Source: Cohnella nanjingensis (GTDB lineage Bacteria > Bacillota > Bacilli > Paenibacillales > Paenibacillaceae). From it: a stretch of 64,000 nucleotides of DNA. The stretch lies in assembly GCF_014212125.1 (NCBI RefSeq), contig NZ_JACJVP010000001.1, positions 124,001 through 188,000 of the forward strand. The letters run 5' to 3'. Under the pieces are notes generated by a model. It saw only the letters and a list, made by a program, of their open reading frames with translations. It had not been told where the DNA came from and did not search any database. A program made the translations under genes and the position numbers. Positions 1 to 7,174 of the stretch are shown here, one piece after another (the stretch's first letter is position 1; every line of letters begins with the position of its first letter).

Positions 1-1
1 T

Positions 2-832
2 CCGCTCGATACCGAGGGGCAGGTCGACTGGGCCGGGGTCGAGCGGGCCTTGACCGACCGGACGCGGGTGTTCGCGATTCAGCGCTCCCGCGGCTACGAT
101 TGGCGGCCTTCGTTCACGATCGCGCAGATCGGGGAGATGGCGGAGCGGTTGCGGCGGCTCCGGCCGGACGCGATTATTTTCGTGGACAACTGCTACGGGG
201 AATTCACGGAAGCGCTCGAGCCGCCGCAGGTCGGCGTCGACCTGATCGCGGGATCGCTGATCAAGAATCCGGGCGGAGGGCTCGCCGCTAGCGGCGGCTA
301 TATCGCGGGCAGGGCGGATCTGGTCGAGTTGGCCGCCTACCGGCTTACCGCGCCCGGCATCGGCGGCGAAGTCGGGGCGATGCTGGGGACGACGCGCTCG
401 ATCTATCAGGGGCTGTTCCTGGCTCCGCTGCTCGTCAGCCAGGCGGTCAAGGGAAGCATCTTCGCGGCGGCCGTCTTCGGGACGCTCGGCTTCGATACGC
501 ATCCGAAATGGAACGATCCCCGTACCGATCTGATCCAGGCGATCCGCTTCCGCTCGCCGGAGCCGCTCATCGCCTTCGTTCAAGCGGTCCAGCGGGCCGC
601 GGCCGTCGACGCGCATGTCGTGCCCGAACCATGGGACATGCCCGGTTACGGCAATCCGGTCATCATGGCGGCCGGTACCTTCATCCAAGGCGGCAGCCTG
701 GAGCTGTCGGCCGACGCGCCGATCCGGGAACCTTATATCGCCTATATGCAAGGCGGGCTTACGTATGCGCATGTGAAGTTGGCCGTTCGTCAAGCCTGGG
801 AAGATCTTCGGCGGAGGAACATGATAGATTGA
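2..832 (+). CDS. YnbB-like PLP enzyme (methionine gamma-lyase / aluminium-resistance family), C-terminal part
   Basis: The left edge of the window cuts this gene; the frame is open from base 2 and about 277 residues remain. It belongs to the fold-type I PLP enzymes annotated as methionine gamma-lyase family or aluminium resistance protein (Bacillus YnbB). The likely PLP-binding lysine is in SLIKNPGGG, preceded by the FVDNCYGEF block that packs on the cofactor. The family is cytosolic and its true substrate is unsettled. In Bacillus this gene lies directly upstream of glnR-glnA, as here, which supports the call. The 137 bp to glnR contain a separate promoter, so it need not be co-transcribed with glnR. 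Confidence 0.85.
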   Translation, partial: PLDTEGQVDWAGVERALTDRTRVFAIQRSRGYDWRPSFTIAQIGEMAERLRRLRPDAIIFVDNCYGEFTEALEPPQVGVDLIAGSLIKNPGGGLAASGGYIAGRADLVELAAYRLTAPGIGGEVGAMLGTTRSIYQGLFLAPLLVSQAVKGSIFAAAVFGTLGFDTHPKWNDPRTDLIQAIRFRSPEPLIAFVQAVQRAAAVDAHVVPEPWDMPGYGNPVIMAAGTFIQGGSLELSADAPIREPYIAYMQGGLTYAHVKLAVRQAWEDLRRRNMID

Positions 833-873
833 TGCGGGCGACGGCAATATTGCGTATCTTTTGTGCGGGTAAC

Positions 874-923
874 CGTAATTAAACCTCACATGCCTTGACA
901 CGTTTTTGGAACAGAGCTACAAT
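874..923 (+). promoter_or_regulatory. glnR-glnA promoter with a GlnR/TnrA-like box
   Basis: A near-perfect vegetative promoter is visible: TTGACA at 895-900, 17-bp spacer, TACAAT at 918-923. Just upstream, 874-890 reads CGTAA-N7-TCACA, one mismatch from the GlnR/TnrA consensus TGTNA-N7-TNACA, ending 4 bp before the -35 box. In Bacillus GlnR represses its own operon through such boxes, so autoregulation is the natural reading. The box is inferred from the consensus only. Confidence 0.7.
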
Positions 924-969
924 GAGAGTGGTTTCAATTAAACGCGTCAAGATGGAAGGTTGATACGAG

Positions 970-1389
970 ATGGCTGGCGATGAAATACGCAGAAACATGG
1001 CGCTGTTCCCGATCGGCATCGTAATGAAGCTGACCGACCTGACCGCCCGGCAAATTCGCTATTACGAACAACACGAACTGATCCAACCGGCAAGAACCGC
1101 AGGCAATCAAAGGCTGTTCTCATTCAATGACGTCGAACGGCTGCTGGAGATCAAATCGCTCATCGAGAAGGGCGTGAATATCGCCGGCATCAAGCAAGTG
1201 ATGAATCCGGTCGGCGAAGGCGCCGACGACGGGACGATCATCAACGAGCAATCCGAGGTCAAGCGCCGCGAGATGTCGGATTCGCAGCTTCACCGGATGC
1301 TGAAGCAGCAGCTCATGTCCGGCAACAAGCGTCCGGGACAGGTTTCGCTGATTCAAGGGGAACTGTCGCGCTTCTTCAAGAACAAGTAG
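970..1389 (+). CDS. glnR: GlnR, MerR-family repressor of nitrogen metabolism
   Basis: This 139-aa protein has the MerR-type winged helix at about residues 10-80 (RQIRYYEQHELIQPAR, then RLFSFNDVERLLEI) and a short C-terminal tail ending LSRFFKNK. In the family the tail senses feedback-inhibited glutamine synthetase, which turns GlnR into a DNA-binding repressor when glutamine is abundant. The ATG at 970 gives the usual GlnR N-terminus (IRRNMALFPIGIVM), so it is preferred over the ATG at 1000. glnA follows after 41 bp, giving the classical glnRA operon under the promoter at 895-923. Confidence 0.95.
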   Translation: MAGDEIRRNMALFPIGIVMKLTDLTARQIRYYEQHELIQPARTAGNQRLFSFNDVERLLEIKSLIEKGVNIAGIKQVMNPVGEGADDGTIINEQSEVKRREMSDSQLHRMLKQQLMSGNKRPGQVSLIQGELSRFFKNK

Positions 1390-1430
1390 CACTTTAAACG
1401 CCAAACGGCCAAACTTATTAGGAGGTTCCC

Positions 1431-2759
1431 ATGAGCTATACGCGCGAGGATATCATACGAATCGCCAAGGAAGAGAACGTCCGCTTCATTCGGCTCCAAT
1501 TCACCGACTTGATGGGCATCATCAAAAACGTGGAGATTCCCGTCAGCCAATTGACCAAGGCGCTGGACAATAAGATGATGTTCGACGGTTCTTCCATCGA
1601 AGGGTACGTTCGGATCGAAGAATCTGACATGTACCTCTACCCGGATCTCGACACTTGGGTCGTGTTCCCGTGGGTCACGCAAGACCGCGTGGCTCGCCTG
1701 ATCTGCGACATCTATATGCCGGACGGCACGCCGTTCGCCGGCGATCCTCGCGGCATTCTGAAGCGCGCGCTCCAAGAGGCCGAAGAGATGGGCTTCACCG
1801 CCATGAACGTCGGGCCGGAGCCGGAGTTCTTCCTGTTCCAGACGGACGAGAAGGGCAATCCGACGACCGAGCTGAACGACCAGGGCGGATACTTCGACCT
1901 GGCGCCGACCGATCTGGGCGAGAATTGCCGCCGCGATATCGTGCTGATGCTCGAGGAGATGGGCTTCGAGATCGAGGCTTCCCACCACGAGGTGGCGCCC
2001 GGCCAGCACGAGATCGACTTTAAGTATGCCGACGCGATCCGCGCCGCCGACCAGATCCAGACGTTCAAGCTCGTCGTCAAGACGATCGCGCGCCAACACG
2101 GTCTGCACGCGACGTTCATGCCGAAGCCGCTCTTCGGCATGAACGGCTCGGGCATGCACTGCCACCAATCGCTGTTCCGCGGCGGCGAGAACGCCTTCTT
2201 CGAGGCGAACGACCGGTTGGGGCTGAGCTCGGTAGCCCGCCATTACATGGCAGGTATCCTGCAGCATGCGCGCGGGATGGCCGCGATCACGAATCCGACG
2301 GTGAACTCTTACAAGCGTCTCGTGCCCGGCTATGAAGCGCCTTGCTACGTCGCCTGGTCGGCCAGCAACCGCAGCCCGATGATCCGGATCCCGGCTTCCC
2401 GCGGCCTCAGCACGCGCGTCGAAGTGCGCAATCCGGACCCGGCCGCGAACCCTTACCTGGCGCTTGCCGTCATGCTGAAGGCCGGTTTGGACGGCATCCG
2501 CAACAAGACATCGCTCCCGGCGCCGGTCGACCGCAACATCTACGTCATGAGCGAGGAAGAGCGGATCGACGCCGGCATCCCGAGCCTGCCGCTCAACCTG
2601 CGCGAAGCGCTCTCCGAGATGTTGCGCGACGAAGTCGTCTGCGAGGCGCTCGGCGATCATGCGCTCAGCCACTTCTTCGAGATGAAGGAAATTGAGTATG
2701 ACATGTACCGCACCCAGGTTCACCAGTGGGAGCGGGATCAATATTTGACGATGTACTAA
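1431..2759 (+). CDS. glnA: Glutamine synthetase type I-alpha
   Basis: This cytosolic dodecameric enzyme makes glutamine from glutamate, ammonia and ATP. Length is 442 aa, typical of the GSI-alpha class of Firmicutes. The N-terminal beta-grasp part contains [15 protein letters not shown]; Arg61 in it corresponds to the Bacillus Arg62 that mediates glutamine feedback inhibition. The catalytic part shows [31 protein letters not shown] and [10 protein letters not shown]. There is no adenylylation-loop insertion, as expected for GSI-alpha. An AGGAGG ribosome site precedes the ATG and a strong terminator follows. It is both product and signal partner of the upstream GlnR. Confidence 0.97.
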   Translation: MSYTREDIIRIAKEENVRFIRLQFTDLMGIIKNVEIPVSQLTKALDNKMMFDGSSIEGYVRIEESDMYLYPDLDTWVVFPWVTQDRVARLICDIYMPDGTPFAGDPRGILKRALQEAEEMGFTAMNVGPEPEFFLFQTDEKGNPTTELNDQGGYFDLAPTDLGENCRRDIVLMLEEMGFEIEASHHEVAPGQHEIDFKYADAIRAADQIQTFKLVVKTIARQHGLHATFMPKPLFGMNGSGMHCHQSLFRGGENAFFEANDRLGLSSVARHYMAGILQHARGMAAITNPTVNSYKRLVPGYEAPCYVAWSASNRSPMIRIPASRGLSTRVEVRNPDPAANPYLALAVMLKAGLDGIRNKTSLPAPVDRNIYVMSEEERIDAGIPSLPLNLREALSEMLRDEVVCEALGDHALSHFFEMKEIEYDMYRTQVHQWERDQYLTMY

Positions 2760-2780
2760 TCGGTCGTCTATCTTGGCAAA

Positions 2781-2810
2781 AGCGGGAGTCTCGGACTCCC
2801 GCTTTTTTTT
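2781..2810 (+). terminator. Rho-independent terminator of glnRA
   Basis: A 10-bp perfect stem (AGCGGGAGTC / GACTCCCGCT) with a 3-nt loop is followed by eight T, 21 bp after the glnA stop. Confidence 0.93.
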
Positions 2811-2851
2811 GCGTTATGTCAGCCGGTGCGGGGCCGCGGGGCGGGAGATCG

Positions 2852-3186
2852 CCGCCGGAACAGGTTAACCCGTGCCCGATCGCCGAGTAATGGCGGGGAT
2901 AACCGCTCAAACCGGCTATCTCCACCGCATATAGCCCAATCTGCCGCTCGTTAGCCGCTCAAACCGGCTATCTCCACCGCATATAGCCCAATCGGTCACT
3001 TGTTAACCGCTCAAACCGGTTATCACCGCCCAAAATAGCCTAATCTGCTGCGCGTTAACCGCTCAAACCGGTTATCTCGTGTCTGTTCGCCTCATGATGG
3101 CGGGAGATAGCCGCTCAATCCGGTTATCTCATGTGCAACCAGCACATGTAGCTGGGAGATACCCGCCGAAACCGGCTATCCCGGCC
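2852..3186. repeat. Tandem array of 52-bp hairpin units (about 7 copies)
   Basis: A block beginning CCGCTCAAACCGG recurs at 2903, 2955, 3007, 3059, 3111 and 3163, exactly 52 bp apart, with a more diverged copy at about 2852. Several units form an imperfect inverted repeat around it (GAGATAGCCG...CCGGTTATCTC with one mismatch). The array fills the space between the glnA terminator and the lexA terminator, two convergent genes. Units are too alike for CRISPR spacers and no cas gene is near. The open frame across 3079-3351 has no ribosome site and is taken as a by-product. Function unknown. Confidence 0.85.
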
Positions 3187-3233
3187 GGCACCAGCGTAGA
3201 AAGCCGTTGGGAAAAGGAAGGCGGAGCGCAACA

Positions 3234-3269
3234 AGAAAAAACCTCCCGCCGAGCGAAGTCGGGGGAGGT
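3234..3269 (-). terminator. Rho-independent terminator of lexA
   Basis: Read on the minus strand, a stem ACCTCCC...GGGAGGT with extra C/G pairs inside is followed by TTTTTTCTTGTT. It lies about 95 bp beyond the lexA stop. Confidence 0.85.
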
Positions 3270-3362
3270 CCTGGGGTACGGGCTGGAGCTTGGACAACCT
3301 TGCAGTGCCTCGATGCTCATCGCTGCCCCATCTCTGTCCCTATCACCTTGATGCGCTTGGGA

Positions 3363-3986
3363 CTAGCGGATGCTGCGGATCAGGCCGATGACCTTGCCGA
3401 GGATGCTGACCTTGTCGAGGCGGATCGGCTCCATCGCGCTGTTCTCCGGCTGGAGGCGGAAGTGGTCGCGCTCCTTGTAGAACGTCTTGACCGTCGCCTC
3501 GTCCTCTTCGGTCATGGCGACGACGATCTCGCCGTTGTTGGCCGTAGGCTGCTGGCGGACGATGACGTAATCGCCGTCGTGAATGCCGGCTTCGATCATG
3601 CTCTCACCGCTGACGGAGAGCATGAATACGGTCTGATCGCCGACCATCTGGGCCGGCAGGGGGAAGTAGTCTTCGATATTCTCCGTAGCCGTGATCGGCA
3701 TGCCGGCGGTCACCTTGCCGACGAGCGGCACTTGACGTACCGAATGCGCGAATTGGACGATTGGATCGTCCTCGCCGTCGGTAATCTCGATCGCGCGAGG
3801 CTTCGTCGGGTCGCGGCGGATCAGGCCCTTCTTCTCCAGGCGGTCCAGGTGACCGTGCACGGTCGAACTGGAGGCGAGTCCGACGGCTTCGCCGATCTCC
3901 CGGACGGAAGGCGGGTAGCCCTTCTCGCGGACTTCATTCTTTATAAAATCCAATATAGCGGTCTGGCGGTTGGACATCTTCGACAC
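3363..3986 (-). CDS. lexA: LexA, SOS repressor
   Basis: This 207-aa protein has the winged-helix LexA DNA-binding domain at residues 1-65 ([17 protein letters not shown]) and an S24 self-cleaving protease domain behind it. The autocleavage bond is Ala94-Gly95 (in VTAGMP), the nucleophile Ser129 (in SGESM), and the general base Lys167. RecA-ssDNA filaments trigger cleavage and so derepress the SOS genes. It is divergent from yneA, and the 166-bp gap carries several LexA boxes, so it is autoregulated. A minus-strand promoter is visible (TATAAT from 4031 to 4026, -35 TTGTGC from 4054 to 4049, spacer 17). Confidence 0.97.
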   Translation of the reverse strand: MSKMSNRQTAILDFIKNEVREKGYPPSVREIGEAVGLASSSTVHGHLDRLEKKGLIRRDPTKPRAIEITDGEDDPIVQFAHSVRQVPLVGKVTAGMPITATENIEDYFPLPAQMVGDQTVFMLSVSGESMIEAGIHDGDYVIVRQQPTANNGEIVVAMTEEDEATVKTFYKERDHFRLQPENSAMEPIRLDKVSILGKVIGLIRSIR

Positions 3987-4025
3987 GGCCGAAGCCCTCC
4001 TCGGAACGAAAGTTCATGATGACAA

Positions 4026-4141
4026 ATTATAGCACAGAACCGGAGTTCGCACAAACATTCGTTCTCAGGGAACAAATGTTCGAAAAAACGATTGACTCAA
4101 ACATGTGTTCGTGTTACGATCCAAACAAGAACAAACGTTTG
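4026..4141. promoter_or_regulatory. lexA-yneA divergent promoter region with LexA boxes
   Basis: Candidate 14-bp LexA boxes, close to the Bacillus consensus CGAACRNRYGTTYG on one strand or the other, lie at 4069-4082 (GGAACAAATGTTCG), 4098-4111 (CAAACATGTGTTCG) and 4128-4141 (AGAACAAACGTTTG); a weaker one at 4052-4065 overlaps the lexA -35. The rightward promoter is TTGACT at 4092-4097 and TACGAT at 4115-4120, spacer 17, with one box inside the spacer. This is the layout of the Bacillus lexA/yneA region. Confidence 0.88.
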
Positions 4142-4152
4142 GGGTGAGCGTC

Positions 4153-4575
4153 ATGGTTCAAGCATGGGTACTCGGTTCCAATTCGACTGTGGTCTCGGGA
4201 GCGGAATCGAATGGCTTTACATATAAGAAGACGGAGAAGGTAAAGGGGCGCGCCCGCGCCGCCGCGTTCGGATTCCGCAGCGCGCGCAGCTTCTTTTTCT
4301 TGGCGGCATTCCTGCTGCTATTCAGCGGATTCGCCGTCGTGAGGTCCTTCGCGGGAGCGTCCGCGCCGGAGCCTGCCGCCGCAACGGAGGCCGTCGTCTC
4401 CGTAGACGCCGGCGACACGCTGTGGTCGATCGCCGAATCGGTCAAGCGCGACGGCCTGGATACGCGCGAAGCGGTCCACCGGATCATGAAGCGCAACGGC
4501 TTGACGTCTTCCTCGCTGGACAGCGGGCAGGAGCTGATTATTCCCGTCTCGATCACGCCGCGCCTGCCGTCTTAA
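4153..4575 (+). CDS. yneA: YneA-like SOS cell-division suppressor with LysM domain
   Basis: From the ATG at 4153 (after GGGGTGAG) the protein has 140 aa. It shows a basic N-terminus, one membrane segment (FFFLAAFLLLFSGFAVV) and a C-terminal LysM peptidoglycan-binding domain beginning VDAGDTLWSIAESV. Bacillus YneA has this architecture; it is exported and delays septation during DNA damage. The upstream in-frame ATG at 4105 is rejected because it lies inside a LexA box and the promoter. Position opposite lexA and the LexA boxes fix the assignment more than sequence identity does. The yneB recombinase gene that follows yneA in Bacillus is absent; the DUF896 gene is retained. Confidence 0.88.
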   Translation: MVQAWVLGSNSTVVSGAESNGFTYKKTEKVKGRARAAAFGFRSARSFFFLAAFLLLFSGFAVVRSFAGASAPEPAAATEAVVSVDAGDTLWSIAESVKRDGLDTREAVHRIMKRNGLTSSSLDSGQELIIPVSITPRLPS

Positions 4576-4639
4576 TCCATTCGACGCTTCGCTTAGAGAG
4601 CGATATCGCTCCGTTTGGGGCCCCCTATAGATCAGTTTG

Positions 4640-4665
4640 GAGACCGATTCCGTCGGTCTCTTTTT
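4640..4665 (+). terminator. Terminator after yneA
   Basis: An 8-bp perfect stem (GAGACCGA / TCGGTCTC) with a 5-nt loop is followed by TTTTT. It separates yneA from the DUF896 gene. Confidence 0.85.
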
Positions 4666-4736
4666 GCCGTTAGATTCCTTGACAAGCTCCCTGCGAAAAT
4701 GTCAAAGTAGAAGAGGTATTTCGGGAGGTGTCATAC

Positions 4737-4934
4737 GTGGAAATGGATCGATTGATCGCTAGAATCAACGAGCTTGCGAAGAAGCATAAGACGGTCGGGC
4801 TGAACGAGGAAGAAACGTTGGAGCGTCAAGCCTTGCGCAAGCAATATCTGGAGATTTTCAAACGCAACTTCCGTCAGGAGCTGGATCGGATCGAGTTTAC
4901 GGACGAGCCGCCGAAGAACGATCTGAAGCACTGA
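4737..4934 (+). CDS. DUF896 small protein (YnzC-like)
   Basis: A small, highly charged helical protein of about 65 aa matching the DUF896 family: IARINELAKKHK, then EEETLERQALRKQYLE and RNFRQEL. Its Bacillus relative YnzC is encoded in the lexA/yneA locus, which fits the position here. Molecular function is not established. The GTG at 4737, 8 nt after GGAGG, is the best start; the GTG at 4728 overlaps that ribosome site, and ATG 4743 is also possible. A TTGACA at 4679-4684 may be its -35, but the -10 is poor. Confidence 0.85.
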   Translation: MEMDRLIARINELAKKHKTVGLNEEETLERQALRKQYLEIFKRNFRQELDRIEFTDEPPKNDLKH

Positions 4935-5007
4935 TTCAAGCGGGGACCAATGGGGGTTTGCCGGCCGGGCATGAAGCCCGCGCCGTTACACGATAGGAGG
5001 ACATACC

Positions 5008-5526
5008 TTGTCACGCTCATGGGAACGGATGGTCGAACGCAATTCCAAGCAAGTGAACAAACGCCGCAAAAAAGACGGCAAGCAGTCGCTCTCCGCGCCA
5101 GCCGCGCAGATCGACCGTTTTAAAGGGCGCAGCATCCTGATGCCGTTTTTGCTGCTGCTGCTCATCGCATTCTACATTATTCTGTTCCAGCCTTGGTCGA
5201 CGAAGTTCAATCAAGATCCGACCATGTTCTGGTTGACGGTCGGATGCTACGTGCTGCTGGCGGTCTTCTACGCGCTGCGCCGTCCTTTCCTGGCCGTATC
5301 GAAGGATCGGCTGGAGACGCGCCGCTTCGCGGGCTACAAGACGCTGAAGCCGCTCGAGGTCCGCAAGATCATCCAGCAGCCCGGCTACATCATCATCGAG
5401 ACGGTCAAAGGCGGCAACTGGGTGTTCTCGAAGCTCATGAACCGGTTCCCGATCGAGAAGATGGGGGAGCGGCTGCATGAATTCGCGACGGCGAACAAGA
5501 TCGACTGGGAGCTGAAAACCAAGTAA
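5008..5526 (+). CDS. Conserved membrane protein of unknown function
   Basis: The start is the TTG at 5008, 6 nt after TAGGAGG, giving 172 aa. A basic, Lys/Arg-rich cytosolic N-terminus (about 45 residues) is followed by two hydrophobic segments at about 46-65 (LMPFLLLLLIAFYIILF) and 75-92 (WLTVGCYVLLAVFYAL). A soluble C-terminal part of about 80 residues resembles a small PH-like beta domain (LAVSKDRLETRRFAGYKTL...). No catalytic motif is visible. It lies 28 bp ahead of a HAD phosphatase and may share its transcript. The PH-like call is inferred from the pattern only. Confidence 0.7.
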   Translation: MSRSWERMVERNSKQVNKRRKKDGKQSLSAPAAQIDRFKGRSILMPFLLLLLIAFYIILFQPWSTKFNQDPTMFWLTVGCYVLLAVFYALRRPFLAVSKDRLETRRFAGYKTLKPLEVRKIIQQPGYIIIETVKGGNWVFSKLMNRFPIEKMGERLHEFATANKIDWELKTK

Positions 5527-5572
5527 TCGCGTTTCGTACCAATAGAGAAGCCATATGGGGAGAGAGAAGAAG

Positions 5573-6364
5573 ATGACGATTCGCGCGGTATTGTTCGATC
5601 TGGACGACACGCTGCTGTGGGACGACCGCAGCGTGAAGCAAGCCTTCGAAGCGACCTGCCAGGCCGCGTCCGATGCGGCGGGCGTAGACCCGGCAGCGTT
5701 GGAGGAAGCGGTCCGCGCCGAAGCGCGGAAGCTGTATCAGACCTACGAGACGTTTCCGTTCACGCAGATGATCGGCATTAATCCGTTCGAAGGCTTGTGG
5801 GGGAACTTCACGGCCGGCGAGCATGAGATGTTCCGCAAGATGGAGCGGATCGTGCCGGCCTACCGGAGAGAGGCGTGGACCCGCGGGCTCGCCGCGCTGG
5901 GCGTCGACGATCCGGCGCTGGGCGCCGAGCTGGCGGAGTTGTTTCCGGCGCACCGCCGGAAGTTGCCTCTGGCGTACGAGGAGACGTTCGCCGCGCTTGA
6001 CGCGCTCCGCGGCAAGTACAAGCTGCTGCTCCTGACGAACGGCTCCCCGGACCTCCAAGAAGAGAAGCTGGCGATGACGCCCGAATTGATCCCTTACTTC
6101 GACGAGATCGTCATCTCCGGCCAGTTCGGAGAAGGCAAGCCCTCGCCGAGACTGTTCGCCCACGCGGTCGAGCGCCTCGGCGTTCACGTCGATGAGGCCG
6201 TCATGGTCGGCGACAAGCTGACGACCGATATCCAGGGCGCGAACGGCGTCGGCATGATCTCGATCTGGATCAACCGTCACGGCGCGTCCCGCAACGACGA
6301 CATCGTGCCCCGCCACGAGATCGCCAGTCTCTCCGAGCTGCCGGAGCTGGTCGCGAAGCTCTAA
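5573..6364 (+). CDS. HAD-superfamily hydrolase (small-molecule phosphatase)
   Basis: The four HAD motifs are present: FDLDDTLLWD (nucleophile and acid Asp) at the N-terminus, LLLTNGSPD with the motif II residue, GEGKPSPRLF with the motif III Lys, and MVGDKLTTDI with the motif IV acidic residues. A helical C1 cap lies between motifs I and II, as in subfamily I. The size (263 aa from ATG 5573, after GGGGAGAG) is usual. Bacillus YsaA and YjjG-type nucleotidases are relatives, but the substrate cannot be read from the sequence. It converges on mtnD and shares a bidirectional terminator. Confidence 0.85.
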   Translation: MTIRAVLFDLDDTLLWDDRSVKQAFEATCQAASDAAGVDPAALEEAVRAEARKLYQTYETFPFTQMIGINPFEGLWGNFTAGEHEMFRKMERIVPAYRREAWTRGLAALGVDDPALGAELAELFPAHRRKLPLAYEETFAALDALRGKYKLLLLTNGSPDLQEEKLAMTPELIPYFDEIVISGQFGEGKPSPRLFAHAVERLGVHVDEAVMVGDKLTTDIQGANGVGMISIWINRHGASRNDDIVPRHEIASLSELPELVAKL

Positions 6365-6397
6365 GCCGGCGGACGGGATAACGCATCCGCATTGCAC

Positions 6398-6436
6398 AAA
6401 AAAGCCAATCCCTCGCAGCGGGGGATTGGCTTTTTG
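6398..6436. terminator. Bidirectional terminator between the HAD gene and mtnD
   Basis: A 12-bp stem AAAGCCAATCCC / GGGATTGGCTTT around a short loop has an A run on its left and a T run on its right, so it can serve both convergent genes. Confidence 0.88.
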
Positions 6437-6475
6437 TTGGATTCGATCGTCGCGCCGGATAGCGGCCGCGGTCGC

Positions 6476-7015
6476 TTACTTCACGAACGTCGGATCTTCG
6501 TAAGGATGCGCGATCCAGCCTTCCGTCTCGATGAACAGGCGAACGGCTACGACTTTCTTGGCTTCGGTCAGCGTGAAGAAGTGCACGCTGCCTTCCGGGA
6601 CGGAGATGACGTCGCCGGCGGAGAGGATGACGTCGAAGTAGCCGACGCTCTCGTCGCCGCGGATGATGAAGATGCCTTCGCCGGCCGTGATGGCGCGGAC
6701 TTCGTCTTCGGTGTGCGTATGGATCTGCTCGAACTTCTTCAGCAGCTCCTCGATGTTCGGCGTAGACTCGGAGAGGACGACGATGTCCCAAGTCTTGTAG
6801 CCGCGGCGGCCCGCCAGATCGCGGATCTCCGTATCGAAGGTGTTCAGGATCTCTTCCTTGTCTTCGGCGGTCAGGTCGAAGTTCTCTTGCAGACGTTCCG
6901 GCAGCTTGCTCGGCTCCCAATGTTCGTAGAGCACTTCTTGTTTCTCGAGGAAGGAACGGACGTTCTCTTCGCCTTCGATCAATTCGCCAGTATTGCGCAC
7001 GCGCACTTTAGCCAT
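6476..7015 (-). CDS. mtnD: Acireductone dioxygenase (methionine salvage)
   Basis: This 179-aa cupin oxidises acireductone to formate and 2-keto-4-methylthiobutyrate (Fe form), the last oxygen-dependent step of the methionine salvage pathway. The metal ligands are in HTHTEDEVRAITAG (His, His, Glu) and HFFTLTE (His). The ATG at 7015 follows GAAAGAAGG. In Bacillus the gene sits in the S-box-controlled mtn operon; here it stands alone opposite metH, with no S-box leader. A perfect palindrome covers its -35 box instead, so control differs from the textbook. Confidence 0.93.
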   Translation of the reverse strand: MAKVRVRNTGELIEGEENVRSFLEKQEVLYEHWEPSKLPERLQENFDLTAEDKEEILNTFDTEIRDLAGRRGYKTWDIVVLSESTPNIEELLKKFEQIHTHTEDEVRAITAGEGIFIIRGDESVGYFDVILSAGDVISVPEGSVHFFTLTEAKKVVAVRLFIETEGWIAHPYEDPTFVK

Positions 7016-7054
7016 GGCATTATTCCTTCTTTCCCAATGAGAATTAATGACTTA

Positions 7055-7091
7055 ATTATAAACCCATTTCCGCGCGATGTCGACATCGCGC
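7055..7091 (-). promoter_or_regulatory. mtnD promoter overlapped by a perfect 20-bp palindrome
   Basis: On the minus strand TATAAT (7060 to 7055) and TCGACA (7083 to 7078) are 17 bp apart. The -35 hexamer is the centre of the perfect palindrome GCGCGATGTCGACATCGCGC at 7072-7091. A dimeric repressor bound here would block mtnD. The regulator is not identifiable from this window. Confidence 0.65.
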
Positions 7092-7174
7092 TTCAAGTGC
7101 ATCTTTTCGTGTCTGACCGATTCTGGTAGTATAGAGTTTAATGATTTTTCAGACGAGGGAAGAGGCACCTACAC

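Noticed and set aside
1353..2741. 462-aa minus-strand open frame opposite glnA, and similar long antisense frames opposite metH, pdhA and pdhD
   Set aside because: High GC with biased third positions opens antisense frames; the plus-strand genes are unmistakable and the antisense products have no recognisable motifs.
3079..3351. 90-aa open frame next to the lexA terminator
   Set aside because: It runs through the 52-bp repeats and the lexA terminator and has no ribosome site.
2852..3375. CRISPR array
   Set aside because: For both tandem arrays the whole unit repeats with no variable spacers, and no cas genes are nearby.
7016..7174. S-box (SAM) or cobalamin riboswitch ahead of metH or mtnD
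   Set aside because: The gap is short, lacks the conserved S-box or B12-box blocks, and is explained by two promoters and a palindrome.
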